In this document: positions 1 to 24,422 of the stretch, piece by piece
Numbering within the stretch: the stretch's first letter is position 1
Layout: every line of letters begins with the position of its first letter
From: Phalacrocorax aristotelis
Taxonomy: Eukaryota > Chordata > Aves > Suliformes > Phalacrocoracidae
Assembly: GCF_949628215.1 (NCBI RefSeq)
Contig: NC_134277.1
Location: 124,793,963 to 124,857,962 of the forward strand
DNA length: 64,000 nucleotides
Reading direction: 5' to 3'
Notes under the pieces: generated by a model
The model's input: only the letters and a program-made list of their open reading frames with translations
The model's database searches: none
Told to the model about the DNA's origin: nothing
Made by a program: the position numbers and the translations under genes

Positions 1-482
1 CTCATAAAGCTGCCATTACGCTTCTAAATCCATATGCTATATTATTGGGATAAGCATATATTGCAAAAATAACTAAAAACAGGTCAAGGAAAGGAGGGAA
101 AATCCAATAAGGCTCAGTCTTTCCCACTAACATGTCCTGAACTAGGTATCTAAATCCTTGTTTAAGCATCTAGAAGTATCCCAATTTCCAGAAACGTCCC
201 ATCCCCATATTTCTCAGGGGCATTTGGTGGTATGGAACACAAAAAAATTCAGGTCTCTTGCTCAAGCACGGACGGTTTGGGTTTTTTTTTTCCCCCTAGA
301 CAATAGAAAATTATTACAGTGGCTTATTTTTAATAGGAACAATTTACATTTAAAGCTACACAGAAAAGATATTAAACTGAACAGGACTTTTATCCTTTCC
401 TTAACTTTCAAGTTAAGGTATTAAATCAAATATCACTTTGTTAAAAACTCATCATAAAAGGAGACCACAGAGACAGTTGTAG

Positions 483-675
483 TGGATCAGACCAAGCACC
501 CATCTACCATCCTGTCTCCAGCTGCACCTAAAAAGAGATGCCTACAGAACAGGATAGCACACAGTGGTACTTCTCCACAATATTTCCCCATCCTTCACAA
601 TCTTAAAAGTTTAGTGATTTCCTCACCCACTATTTATTACTTTGTATTCAACCCTTGATAAATTCTTCCATTAAA
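483..675 (-). mobile_element. Ancient degraded CR1-like LINE 3' fragment
   Basis: The stretch beginning GTGGATCAGACCAAGCACCC, followed by ATCCTGTCTCC and later AACCCTTGATAAATTCTTCC, resembles the reverse complement of old amniote CR1 3' ends. It is too diverged to place in a subfamily by eye. It lies in TCEA1 intron 3. Confidence 0.4.
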
Positions 676-3600
676 GAAAAAAAGGAAAATTAAACACAGT
701 AGATGATGTACTTCAACTGTCTTTAATAAGCTAAAGGTGTTATTTTAAAAAATACTAATAGAGTTATAAATTCAATTATTATTTATAAAAAAGTAATTTC
801 ACTAAGAAAGCAAACGAGGCTATAAAACTGAACGGATCTCAGAAGTTCTTTGCTATAACACCTAAGTATACAGTTATCAGAGAAGGAAAACAAATCCCAT
901 TTTTTACATGCATATTCAAATGACTACTCTTTATGGTAACAAATGCTTACACAACATAATTTTTATTAATATTCTAAATATGCATATAATTTCATTTATC
1001 CTAAGTATTTAAGTACATGACCATTTCTTTCAGAGGCTTTATGACAAACCAATAGATCAAACAGGTATCTTGCGGTACAGCTCAGGTTCTGCAAAGCAGC
1101 ATAGCTGCCTTAGAGCTAAGCTCTGCTTCAGCCCATTTACTTCCATGGGGTTTTTTGGCGCACACACTGTTAAATTCAGAGCTGGTCTCGGTATCTCCTG
1201 CTTATTTTGCATCTAATACATTGCTCTGGTATAGCTGGCACCTAGTTTTAGTTTATCGAACACTCCCATTTAGCCCAGCACCATTTCACCAGAGAAGGCA
1301 GGCACCTGAGAACATCCGCCAACACCCGGATTGCATCCTTCACTTACGGAGGGCAGGGCATATGGGAGGCACGGGGATAGAGCAAGAGGTAAAAGCACCG
1401 CTCTTCCTACACCTGTGGACCAGTCTATGAAGCGTTTCTCAAAACAAGGTCAAACTTCAGCAGCTGAAACAACTGGACCATCTTCAGCAAATACATCTTC
1501 AAAACTACAATTTCTTTAATCACTTAGAGAAGTTTATAGACACTTGTTTTAATCCAGTTTCAGAAACCTGAAAATAAAGTTAATATTCTCTTTGCTCAAA
1601 GTATTCTCCTAAGTGTTTAAGCCACTCATTCTATGGATCATAAATTGGAAAGCACCGAGGAGAGGAGATCCAGTGTCAAGCAGCATTTATTCTTGAACTC
1701 ACACATTAATAAGGATTTCTTATTTTATTTTAGTAAGACAAACCTTGTATTGACAAATGAACAGAATGCAGTTAGCAGCCTGCTAGAGAGCATTTCAACT
1801 ATCCTCTGGGGAAAGGAAAAAAAAAAATTAGCCGTGAGAAGCTAAAAGTCCCTACTAATTGACTTATTTTACATTCAACAGCCAGGCTCTTAACGCAAAG
1901 GAAAAATGACAACTAATTGGAAGGACAACCAACGACAGAAATTCTAACAAAGTAAGATGGAAAAAATGGCCCTTCTGTCAAAGATATTCAAAAATTTCAA
2001 CGAGCAAGTGATTCACATCAGGAAGTCTACAGAACATCATAAATATTTATAAAATATAAATTACATGTTGTTTTAAAGAGGTACAAAATACAGAGAACAG
2101 GCTCATAACATGAATTGACTATCAGCTATTGGAATAAGATTATCAAATTCTGACTACTGCATTGCAGTTTCTATCTGGGACTTGCAATTAACTTGAAAGA
2201 TACTTCTACCTTTTCCAGTGAAATAATCTCTCCAACATAAAACATAACATTACAGTATTCTTTGTTATCAGAACAAAATTTTTAATGTAATATTATATGG
2301 CCAGAGATAACATAATTAATCTGAATGTTAGATGCCATTAATACTTCATCATAGATTCTTCTAATTATCTTACAAGTGAAACCAAGACATTTGCTAATAG
2401 CAAGAAAAAATTAGAAAATAAAAAGATGTTATTAAATTAGAAATTTAACTTTAAATTACAAAATTTTTGAAAGTAAGAATTTTCCAGAAATATTAATGAA
2501 AGATGGTTAGTTATCCCCTGGAAGCATTCAGAATTTGATTTAGTAGGTTACCTTCTGTTACTGATTCAGATATCACCACCAAAACTTGGAAAGTTTTCCA
2601 AGTATTCTGTTTAAATAAGTTAAAGGCAAGAGATATGAGAACAGGTAACAGATGGCACAGCCATTAATTTAATGATGACCCTCATATTTAATAATTCTTT
2701 AGGTCCCACTTTCCAGACCCTGACCAAAATAATCCTGAGATGCACAAGCACCTACACTTTTCAGCAATTCCTCTGCAAAATGTAGTAAGATATGAAGGTA
2801 ATATCAGAATAGCTTCTTCCCAGTAGTAGCATGGGGAGGAATAATATCTAAAATCTATAAATAAACAACAAAACCATGAACTGTGTCATTTTTAAAGATT
2901 TTTTTATCATAAGTGACAGAAGAGCATGACACATTAACAACTCTGCTACACGGTTTTTTTCCTCCTATGCGGTATGATGTAATTTGCATCATGTCTTATT
3001 ATCTCTCCATTGATAATCCGAACAAATTATAGATCTACTAATGTACATGGAACAGTTCCAAACATACATTTGACAAGCGGCGATTTCCACGGCTTATACT
3101 TGATATGGAAATGAAACTACTAAAACTATTTTTGCACTCGGTTCTACCTGGTATCTTATAAAGACGTGTTCTTATCAATACTAAACAACACTATTAGACT
3201 GTAATTTAGGAACTTGTTTTGTCAATAACAATTTTTTTGAGCAAAGCAAGTAGGTTAGTAGATGTCCTTGAACAACTTTACCTAATGACAGCATTAACAT
3301 ACCTGTAAGACAGCCCTAGACTGCACCAGCTTGCTCCAGTAGAATCAAACTCAGGTTCAGAGTAACAAAGGATTGTATGAATGAAGTAATCCAAGTAAAA
3401 CTCTTCTGTGAGGTCTGGCTGGTGTTATCTTCTCTTGACAACATCAAGCACTTAAGCATTCTCTTAAAATAAAATTACTCAGGCATGCACTTTTTTTGAA
3501 ACAGGCATTTCAATATATTCATGGCCCCATTTTTAGTTTTTATTACTGGCAATAGATGATCACACTTGCACTTAATGTCAGAGTATTGTCCAATCATTCT

Positions 3601-5597
3601 GCATTTCCAGTTCAGGACATAAACTTACTGGAGTTAAGTTTACTTATTTAGAGGTTGGACTTTTCTTTTTCACTGTATACTCTTGGAGTTCAGTAATTAT
3701 TTGCAATGAAGAACGTTATATTCCTTAAAGAATTTTTTTGTTATTCTTTTTCAATATAAAGGAACACTCCTCATAACCTAAACGGGTGCACATAGATTCA
3801 TTATCTGCACAGCATACTCTATACACTCAGCTACTTGGCAAAACAATCTTTGTTTGCAAATCTTGTGTTATAACTGAACAGCACTTTATTCAGAGAGCAG
3901 AATTTGCTTCCTTATGTAAATTGTGACCAACCTGGCCGTGTGGTTTAACGTTCTTACAGCAACATCTGAAAGTGATCTTCCACTGTAGCTCAGTGAGTCA
4001 CTTCAGACAACGCTTGCAAGCCGTCTGCTCAGAAGCTTCCGACCCCTCTGAATAAACCACTGGTAACCTGGCACAGCTCTGGTCAAGCCACACACATCTG
4101 GTGATTCACAACCTTACTTTGATTTCTTCTCATGTTTCCCATGCACTCTTAAAACGTAAGTTCCAAAAGCATTCAACTTAGACAGTACATGCAGCCTGAA
4201 CAGTCAACGATTCTTGCCTAAATGCAAAATGTCATTTATAAAAATAACTCACAAAGACTTCAGATCTCTGTGTACAATGCTTGGTACGATTAACAGCTGT
4301 CCGCTTCTGTTGTCATCTTTGATCCATACCATTTTACATGCACTATAAACAGCATAATCGAAACTGATTTCTCAAGCAGCTCAACATATGGTATTTCGTA
4401 TTCTTCTGAGAAAGTCAAAACTAATGATAAAACAGAATAAGAGTACTTTGTAAGATTCCCACCCATACTTCACACGGCCCAGATACCCTATCTTCCACAG
4501 TCATGAGATTTTAAGTTCTAATGAATTATCGAGTGGTGAAACGAGAGGTGGAAGATTTGCCCTACTACGCTTCATTATATCGTCTACATTATGATCAAGG
4601 AAAATTTAGCTACGTACGTTTTGCATACAAGCAGTGCTGTGTTTTCAGGAAATAATTTGATTTTATATATTAAGTGCACAACCACACTGTACTAGACCTG
4701 GCACAATAATGTACACACAATAATATCTGCCTGTAACAAAAATTAGGGCATGAACACCGGTCACACACCCACTGACTCAAGAAGGAAGTATTCAGTTCTG
4801 ATTTATGTAAAATATTTGCTATTTACTTCCAAGTTCATCACGTTTGACTTCACCTGATGTAAGCAGCCTTCAGTAAAGTCTCCCAACTGTCTTAAAACAA
4901 TCTGAATGTGGCAAGCCATCAAAAGGGAAAGGTCCACCTTTCCCCAGCTGTATGTTATACTGCAGTCCTTGTACGGAAGCAGTAACTGCAAACAGGCTGG
5001 ATCAAGAAACCGATACAGTTTAATCTAAACCAGAAGAAATTAACAAAACAATTGGTTTCCAACTGGTCAGTTCCCAGCTCTGGCGTCCTGGATAGCTCCC
5101 AGAGCACTACTGGTAGGAGGGAACAAGGAGGCACCTGTGCAGAAGGGAAGCCAAGACCACCCCTTTCAGCAGCCACCTACACCCAGATTGACCTGCCATG
5201 ACCTTCAGGCACCACAGTCTGATTCCAAACTTCTACAGCATGAACACCCTCCGGTCCTCAGGCAGGAATAACAGTCTCCGTGTTTCACAATGTTTGAACC
5301 CTTAAAGATCAGTCAGCTATAAGTAACAAAATATTAAGACAAGTTTGACTGACTTCAGAGACAGAAGACTACTTTTACTGTCTCAACAAATAAATAGCAA
5401 TTCCTTTGCTCAAAGGACAGCGATACCCAGAAGGGTTAGCCCCCCCTCAAAAAGCAGTATCTTAGGGCAGTCCCAAAAGCTGAGAATTCAGGGAGGGGGG
5501 AAGAGCAGTTCCTCTACTTTGCTGCCTAAACTAAGTTGCAGTATCAAAAAATTTGAACTTTACAGAAAAAAAAAAACAACCAAACTGTGATAGGGCC

Positions 5598-5613
5598 TTT
5601 TTTTTTTTTTTTT
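5598..5613. repeat. Poly-T run (16 T)
   Basis: A simple T homopolymer in TCEA1 intron 3. On the minus, transcribed strand it reads poly-A. No target-site duplication or retrocopy body is evident next to it. Confidence 0.8.
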
Positions 5614-6922
5614 AACTGAAATTAATATCCTGGGAGCTAGGTCACTCAATCCAGATGCTGCTTTTAGAAGTCTTTAGAGTAACTCAAGGTAATATGCAAA
5701 TCCATTTCTCCACTTATGTATCTTACCACGTTTATGCTCTGGTTATAACACAGTTGGACTTCAAGTTCTAAGTGGGAATTTAAACATTAAAAGTACATTA
5801 TTTCCACTATTTACCAGTGACCTCAGAAATAATTATAATTTTTGTGGTTCAAAAAGTATCTTATCACCATATCTAGTATTATCTGAATTTAATTACTAAA
5901 ACTAACCTAATTAGTATAATTATATAGTATAATATAAGTATATATAACTTTCTAGAAGTAGGTTAAAAAAAAAGTCTGCTGTAGAGGTTGCTGCTTCTTA
6001 CTAGAATACAAAAGTTGAGAGCTGTCACAAATTGTCCATTTCTATATACACATCCTGTCAGACTGGTACAAAGTCATTTCTACACCATTTATGAGAGTAA
6101 TAAGGTATCTGATAAAATACCTCACAGTTGCTAAAAATTAGGCTGATTTCGAATGCAGGGAACTCTAACACCTGCTGGTATTTAGCATATTTTTTCTAGA
6201 CAGACTGGTAAATACTTAAATCAGTAGAAAATAACGTAAACTGTATTCTGTTTCGAAATTCTAAGCTTCCTAAATTGTATTTTACCTAAAATAGGACACA
6301 AAGAAATAAAAGAGTACAGCACAGGGCACGAACAAAAATATCTGGACACAGTTTGAGATTTAAGTGTTTTCAAGTATATTAAGTACTACAAAATACCCTT
6401 GAATAAAACCCTGCCAACAGAAAGGTTTCATTAACTGCATTCATTGCTTTAAGGGAAATTAAAAAGTACTAACTCACTAATTATTAAGTTGCTTAAAACT
6501 ATAAAGGTTTTAGAAAGTGCAGATCTATTTCTCACTACCTGTAAGTTCTAACAGATTTTTAAAGTCAATTTTTTTTTTTTACCAGTTTTTCCTCTTCACA
6601 AATCACTTTATAACCAAACTTCAAAGCCTCCACACTCTCATATGAGATTTTGCACAAGTTCTTCAGAATACCTGTTATATTTGACACAGGAAATAGTCAA
6701 GAACAGGTTCGTTAGCGCTTAGTACTGCAGTACAGTCACTCTAGTCAACAGCAGGCAAGACGACTTCAGAAATGAGTCATGTCACAGAAGCCGACTTCCT
6801 ACTGCTGCCAGCCCCAATAAAAATATATTAACTTTTTCTCTGAATGCACTTTCACAGTAATGCACTAGTGATAGTCAAAGAGTAAAAAACAACTACATCA
6901 CTGCAGAAAGTTTCCATACTTA

Positions 6923-19213
<12,291 letters not shown>

Positions 19214-20020
19214 GGCTGCGGCGGCCCACGCGGGGCCTGGGCGCTGGAGCCGGCGGAGCAGAGCCCCTCGCCTCACCTCACCTCGCCTCGCCTCCTCCCC
19301 TCGTGTCGCGGGACTCGGGTGGCGGCGGGGCCGCCGCCGAGCTCTGCGGGCAGGAGCGGAGCCAGGCCGCGGCGCAGCGCCCCGACCCAGCAGCCAGAGC
19401 GGCGGCGGCGGCGCCAGGCAGCGCGAGTCGAGCACCGGCCGCAGGAGCCAGGCAGCGCTGCCGCAGGCCGAGTCCATGAGCGCGCCGGCGGGCGGGGCCC
19501 CACGGGGTTGGGGGGGGAAGAGCTGCGTGGGGGGGCGACTCTCTCCCCCTGCCCCCCAAAGCAGTATCATTAAATGCTCCGAACTCGTACAAGGTCTCGC
19601 TTCTGGAGCCCCTAACGCCAGCTGCGGGCCGCGAGCGCTGCCAGCCGGCCTCGGCGCGCCGCCCTGGTCACACAAGTGCAAAACGCGCCATCAGGAACTC
19701 GCTGCCCTTGTTCGTGCTTTTCTTCAGCTGCCAGAGGGCTCGGAATTACAGCAGGCATTTGATTTCGTCAGCTTCAAATGGATGGAAAATCCCCTCTACC
19801 CTGTAATGGAAGAGGTTTCTTGAAGTCCATCCCTAAAGAGTTATTTTTGTATGAAATGGAGTGAGGATTTCAAAATGCAATTTTAGAGTACGTTGGAGGT
19901 TTACAAGTTCAGAGTCGGTACAACAATTGGAGATCAACTTTTGCGTTGGCCAAGTAACACACCGTGATGTGCTACAGTGCTTCCAAGACTTAAAAATAGT
20001 CTAAATCTTTTATATGTTCC

Positions 20021-20299
20021 AATCATAGAATCATTAAGGTTGGAAAGACCTCTAGGATCATCAAGTCCAGCCACCAACCCAACACCACCGTGCCTCCTAA
20101 ACCATGCTCTGAAGTGCCACCTCTACACACTTTCTGAACACCTCCAGGGCTGGGGACTCCCTCATCTCCCTGGGCAGCCTGTTCCAATGCCTGACCACTC
20201 TTTCAGTAAAGAAATTTTCCTAATATCCAATCTAAACCTCCCATGATGCCACTTGAGGCCATTCCCTCTCATCCTATCGCTAGTTGCTTGGGAAGAGAC
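20021..20299 (-). mobile_element. CR1 LINE 3' fragment
   Basis: It begins on the plus strand with the inverted CR1 tail AATCATAGAATCATTAAGG and then TTGGAAAGACCTCTAGGATC. The reverse strand encodes remnants of the CR1 ORF2 C-terminus with stops. It closely resembles the element at 58892, so both likely belong to one subfamily. Confidence 0.88.
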
Positions 20300-21343
20300 A
20301 TATCGCATTTATAAAGTTTGACAAATTTATATTATGTATCATCAATGAATCCTGTCCATCAATTGAGTGATATGCCTTGTTACCATGATTTGTTGTTGAA
20401 AAGAACAGCATCATTAAACCATTTTCACTGTAAAATAGAAGTGTTTACTGCAAGAAAATGGTAAGTGTAGCTGAAGATTATGTACAGAAAGATTATCCCC
20501 TACTAAGATCCAGGAGGGTGCTTATACATGCTGCTCAAATCTATTATTAGTAAGCAGTCAAATACCGTCAATGCCTCAGTTGTAAACCAAGGGCTGTAAA
20601 ATATGTACATTTTGGAGAGGAGGTAAGCTAAGCCTTTTCCTTGAAATGACATTCAGGGAAGCCATTACTGCAAGAACTGCTGCTGCCCTTGTGTGCCATG
20701 TACAGTGCAGCAAGGCTGGCTTGTGTTTTGAAGCCACACAGAGTCAGGGCGGTTATAGGCACTTCTACATCATGCTCAATGCACACACCGGTCGCAGCAT
20801 CTGCCAGCTGAAAGGCCTGCACGTACACAGACTTGTTAAAAGCAGTTAAAACTATTTGGGAGCTAGATAGGATCTTCCCACAGGTTAGATCTGGGCCATG
20901 AACTGGACAAGCAGACAGAACCTTTGTTTGCACTTTTTTGTTTGTTCTGCCCAAGGCGGTTAAAAAACCAACAAAGGAATGATTCCTTAAGGAAAAGAGC
21001 ACCTTTTCTTTCAGGGACAGATTTTGGGAAGGGAAGAAAAAATAGCAGTGCTCACCACAACATTTAAGGCATTGTGCCAGTTCAGGTTTAATTCCATTTT
21101 GTCTAGATGCAGTAACCTCGTACCTGTAATAATCAACTCAGGCTAAATAAGATGCTAACCTCAAATGAAATTTATCATTATTTTTCCCACAACCACATCA
21201 ATGATAAACACAGTACGCGACGTGTTTGCAGCTGAGAGCTATTGCTATGCTATATGGTAAACAAGCTTGTACGTGTTCTACAGTAGGTGCAAGTTAGGTC
21301 AGGGATAACACTACCAGAAAACTATAAATCTCACATCAGTCAT

Positions 21344-21440
21344 GAATCATAGAATGGTTTGGGTTGGAAGAGACCTTTAGAGGTCATCTAGCCCAACCCC
21401 CCCCCCCCGCAGTGAGCAAGGACATCTTTAACTAGGTCAG
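21344..21440 (-). mobile_element. CR1 LINE 3' tip
   Basis: A short fragment starting GAATCATAGAATGGTTTGGG and continuing TTGGAAGAGACC, AGGTCATCTAGCCCAACCCC and a C-run: the reverse complement of the standard avian CR1 3' end. It is strongly 5' truncated. Confidence 0.85.
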
Positions 21441-23866
21441 TCAGTATGGTTAGTTTGAACGTTTAAGTTCTGGAATGAATTCTTGCAGTAGTAATTTCTT
21501 TAAAAAATATAATTCAACACAGTCTTCATTGGAAATGCATGAAAAGAGTTAAAAAATGCAGATTAAATCTATTAAAATCCAAAGCATATCAGGTAAGTAA
21601 ATAATTGTAAATTAAATGCTATATAGGACTTACAAAAGGCCTGCTGCATGTCAATAAGGGGAAGGCAGGTCACGCTTGTTTAACTTCAAAGCTAATAAAA
21701 GTAGCATCAGAGAAATATTTCAGCAAGGAAATAAAAAGACTAACCAGATGGAAATGCATATCCTCTTTTGCAAATGGATGCATTAAAGGAAAACAAAATA
21801 CAGCTCACATTATTTGTACTGCATGCTACAATATCAGAATGATACTTAATTAACTGAACCAGTACTAACCAGATTCTTTATATTAGCTGCTCTGCCATCC
21901 TCGGGACAGCAGTTCTTTATTGCAAAGAAATACACAGTGCTCTCCACGGTTGTTCTCTTTTAGCAGGTTCTAAACCAAGCAGCTTTATACAGCATCAATC
22001 TCTCCTATCACATGCCACTCTAAGTCCAAAGAACAGTAGGAGTGGGGAAAAAAGACCAAACAGAAGTTAAACTGAGCTGTAGCAAATGGAAGGCCCGATT
22101 CCTTTTAATGGCAAGATTTTCCTCAAAAATTTCTGAAACAGAAACATGCACCTCGATTAGTTGTTTCTGTTGTTCTTCAACAGATAGGGGTTTTTTATTT
22201 CCTTGGACCAGCTCTAGATTATAACGCTTCTAACTGAAGTGAGATGAAGTATCATTTTCAAATTCTGGTGTTTGCAGTATGTTATTAAGTTCATTTTCAA
22301 AATGTCTTCACTTCTTTTTTCAACTTAGAAGCAGTAACTGGAGGCAGTTAAACATAAAAAAATAAATATCTCACAAAATGTTTTTAAGGTCATATTATTA
22401 GACTGTCACTTAGATAAGCCCTGTTCTCTATTCTGGGGCAACCCCTACGTACCTTTTGCACCTAGACTGAAAATATTTAAGCCTTTTAAAGGTCCCCCAA
22501 AATAATTTTAAATACCATGACACAGCTAGCAAATGATTTCAGGTAGAAGCAAGTTGAAGAGTTTGCTCATATTCACAACCAGGGAACATTTAAACTCCAA
22601 CTTTTAGACTCCATCTGCTTCATCTGCTAATGCAGGCAAGTAGCCTTTTAAAAAAAGAACCTTGACCGACCCCTGAGGGAAGTCTACCTTCTCCACATGG
22701 AAAAGCTAAACCTCCCACTGATATGCCTGAAGCAAGATTACCACACCTCAAACTGGCTAAAAGTTTTAAGTTTTACAAGTTTTGCAGAGAAAAAGGAGGC
22801 AATGGGTTACTCTTTCCCAGTAGTTGGAACTAAGACAAAACCATTATCTACTGATTCACTTTGTGGATGTCCATTAAATTATGTAAGTACTTCGTTTAAA
22901 TTGGCTTTAATCAGCTACATCAAAGGCACTTGTTTCACACAAAGAGAATAAACCTGTTATCCCAAAGGCAAACGGTGAGAGCGGTGAGCAACAAAAACAA
23001 AAGGAAAAAGAAGGAAAAAAAGAATCTGTTCTACAGCTACTATTCTTTGCAGAATCCCATTTCCAAGTTAACCAACAGACGTTCTGAAAACTTCTTGAGA
23101 GTCACCTTCACTTGCATCAGTCGTCTCATACAGTATCTGATTAATGCAACAGTACCTTGTAATTTTTTACTACACCAATTCCAGGCAATGTTTCTCGTCA
23201 CAGTTATCTTCTCGGGGATACCAGGGCTGAAAGTCAATAGAAACTGAAGATGACTCAAAAAATTTATCATAAAATATAAACTGACAAATTACCCTGTATA
23301 GTATTGCACCTTTATTGTTACTAGCTATTCTTACACTCTTGAAGTTGCCACATGCAGCACTGCATCTGATGTGCATTTCCACACATTTATGAACTTCCTA
23401 ACTGTACTCCGCACTGACTTTTGGACATCAGTCTATGGAGACAAGCAGCCTGTTAGTTGCTTTAAACTGCTTGAGGGGGAAGGGCTACTAGCTTTACTAC
23501 CTGTACACCTCATTCCCTCTCAAGTTTCTTCAGCACCTCTTCCCAGATACTCCCAAGTTTTCTCTAGAGTGCCCCCATCTACCTGTACCACTGATCAGAT
23601 TCAAGTCTTACAGGTAACCTAAGGAGCACATGTAACTCCGACCTGCAAACTGCTTCTTTAATAAATATGTTACATGGTACATAGGCTATGCCTAATAGAA
23701 CTTCAGAGGCTCCCCAACGCTGCAGAAGAAGGTGCAGCAGTACACAGCGAGAAGACGAGAAGACTTTGGCTCTTTAGGATACTAGAAAATGTTTTAGTTT
23801 CCTCTACCTTTAAAAATTACACCAGATTTCAAGACAAGATGTTAAAATAAAATTAACCCAGACTAT

Positions 23867-24422
23867 TGTCCTGGTTTCAGCTGGGATAGCATTGATTTTC
23901 TTCCCAGTAGCTAGTATGGGGCTATGTTTTGGATTTGTGCTGGAAACAGCATTGATAATGTGGAGATGTTTTAGTTGTTGCTAAGTAGTGCTTACACTGG
24001 TCAAGGACTTTTTCAGCTCCCCATGCTCTGCCGGGTGCACAAGAAGCTGGGAGGGGACACAGCTGGGGCAGCTGACCCCAGCTGACCAAAGGGATATCCC
24101 ATACCATATGATGTCATGCTCAGCATATAAAGCTGGGGGGAAGAAGAGGGAAGAGGGGGGATGTTGAGAGTGATGGTGTTTGTCTTCCCAATTAACCGTT
24201 ACGCGTGATGGAGCCCTGCTTTCCTGGAGGTGGCTGAACACCTGCCTGCCCATGGGGAGTAGTGAATGAATTCCTTGTTTTGCTTCGCCTATTAAACTGT
24301 CTTTATCTCAACCGACAAGTTTCCCCAGTTTCACACTTTCGATTCTCTCCCCCATCCCACCACGGGGGAGTGAGGGGGTGGCTAAGTGGGGCTGAATTGC
24401 CAGCTGGGGCTAAACCATGACA
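23867..24422 (+). mobile_element. Solo LTR of an endogenous retrovirus
   Basis: A 556-bp element begins TGTCCTGGTTTCAGCTGGGA and ends TAAACCATGACA, giving canonical TG...CA ends. It carries a TATA box (TATAAA, 24126-24131) and a polyadenylation signal (ATTAAA, 24291-24296), so it is plus oriented. I recognise the sequence as a common avian LTR family. No internal gag/pol/env region or second LTR is present, so it is a recombination-derived solo LTR. The flanks (GACTAT and ATGTGA) show no convincing target-site duplication. Confidence 0.88.

Noticed and set aside
1331-1519. Possible next TCEA1 exon (minus strand reads GATGGTCCAG, Asp-Gly-Pro, near 1470)
   Set aside because: The frame reaches a stop within about ten codons and does not continue into the TCEA1 linker sequence.
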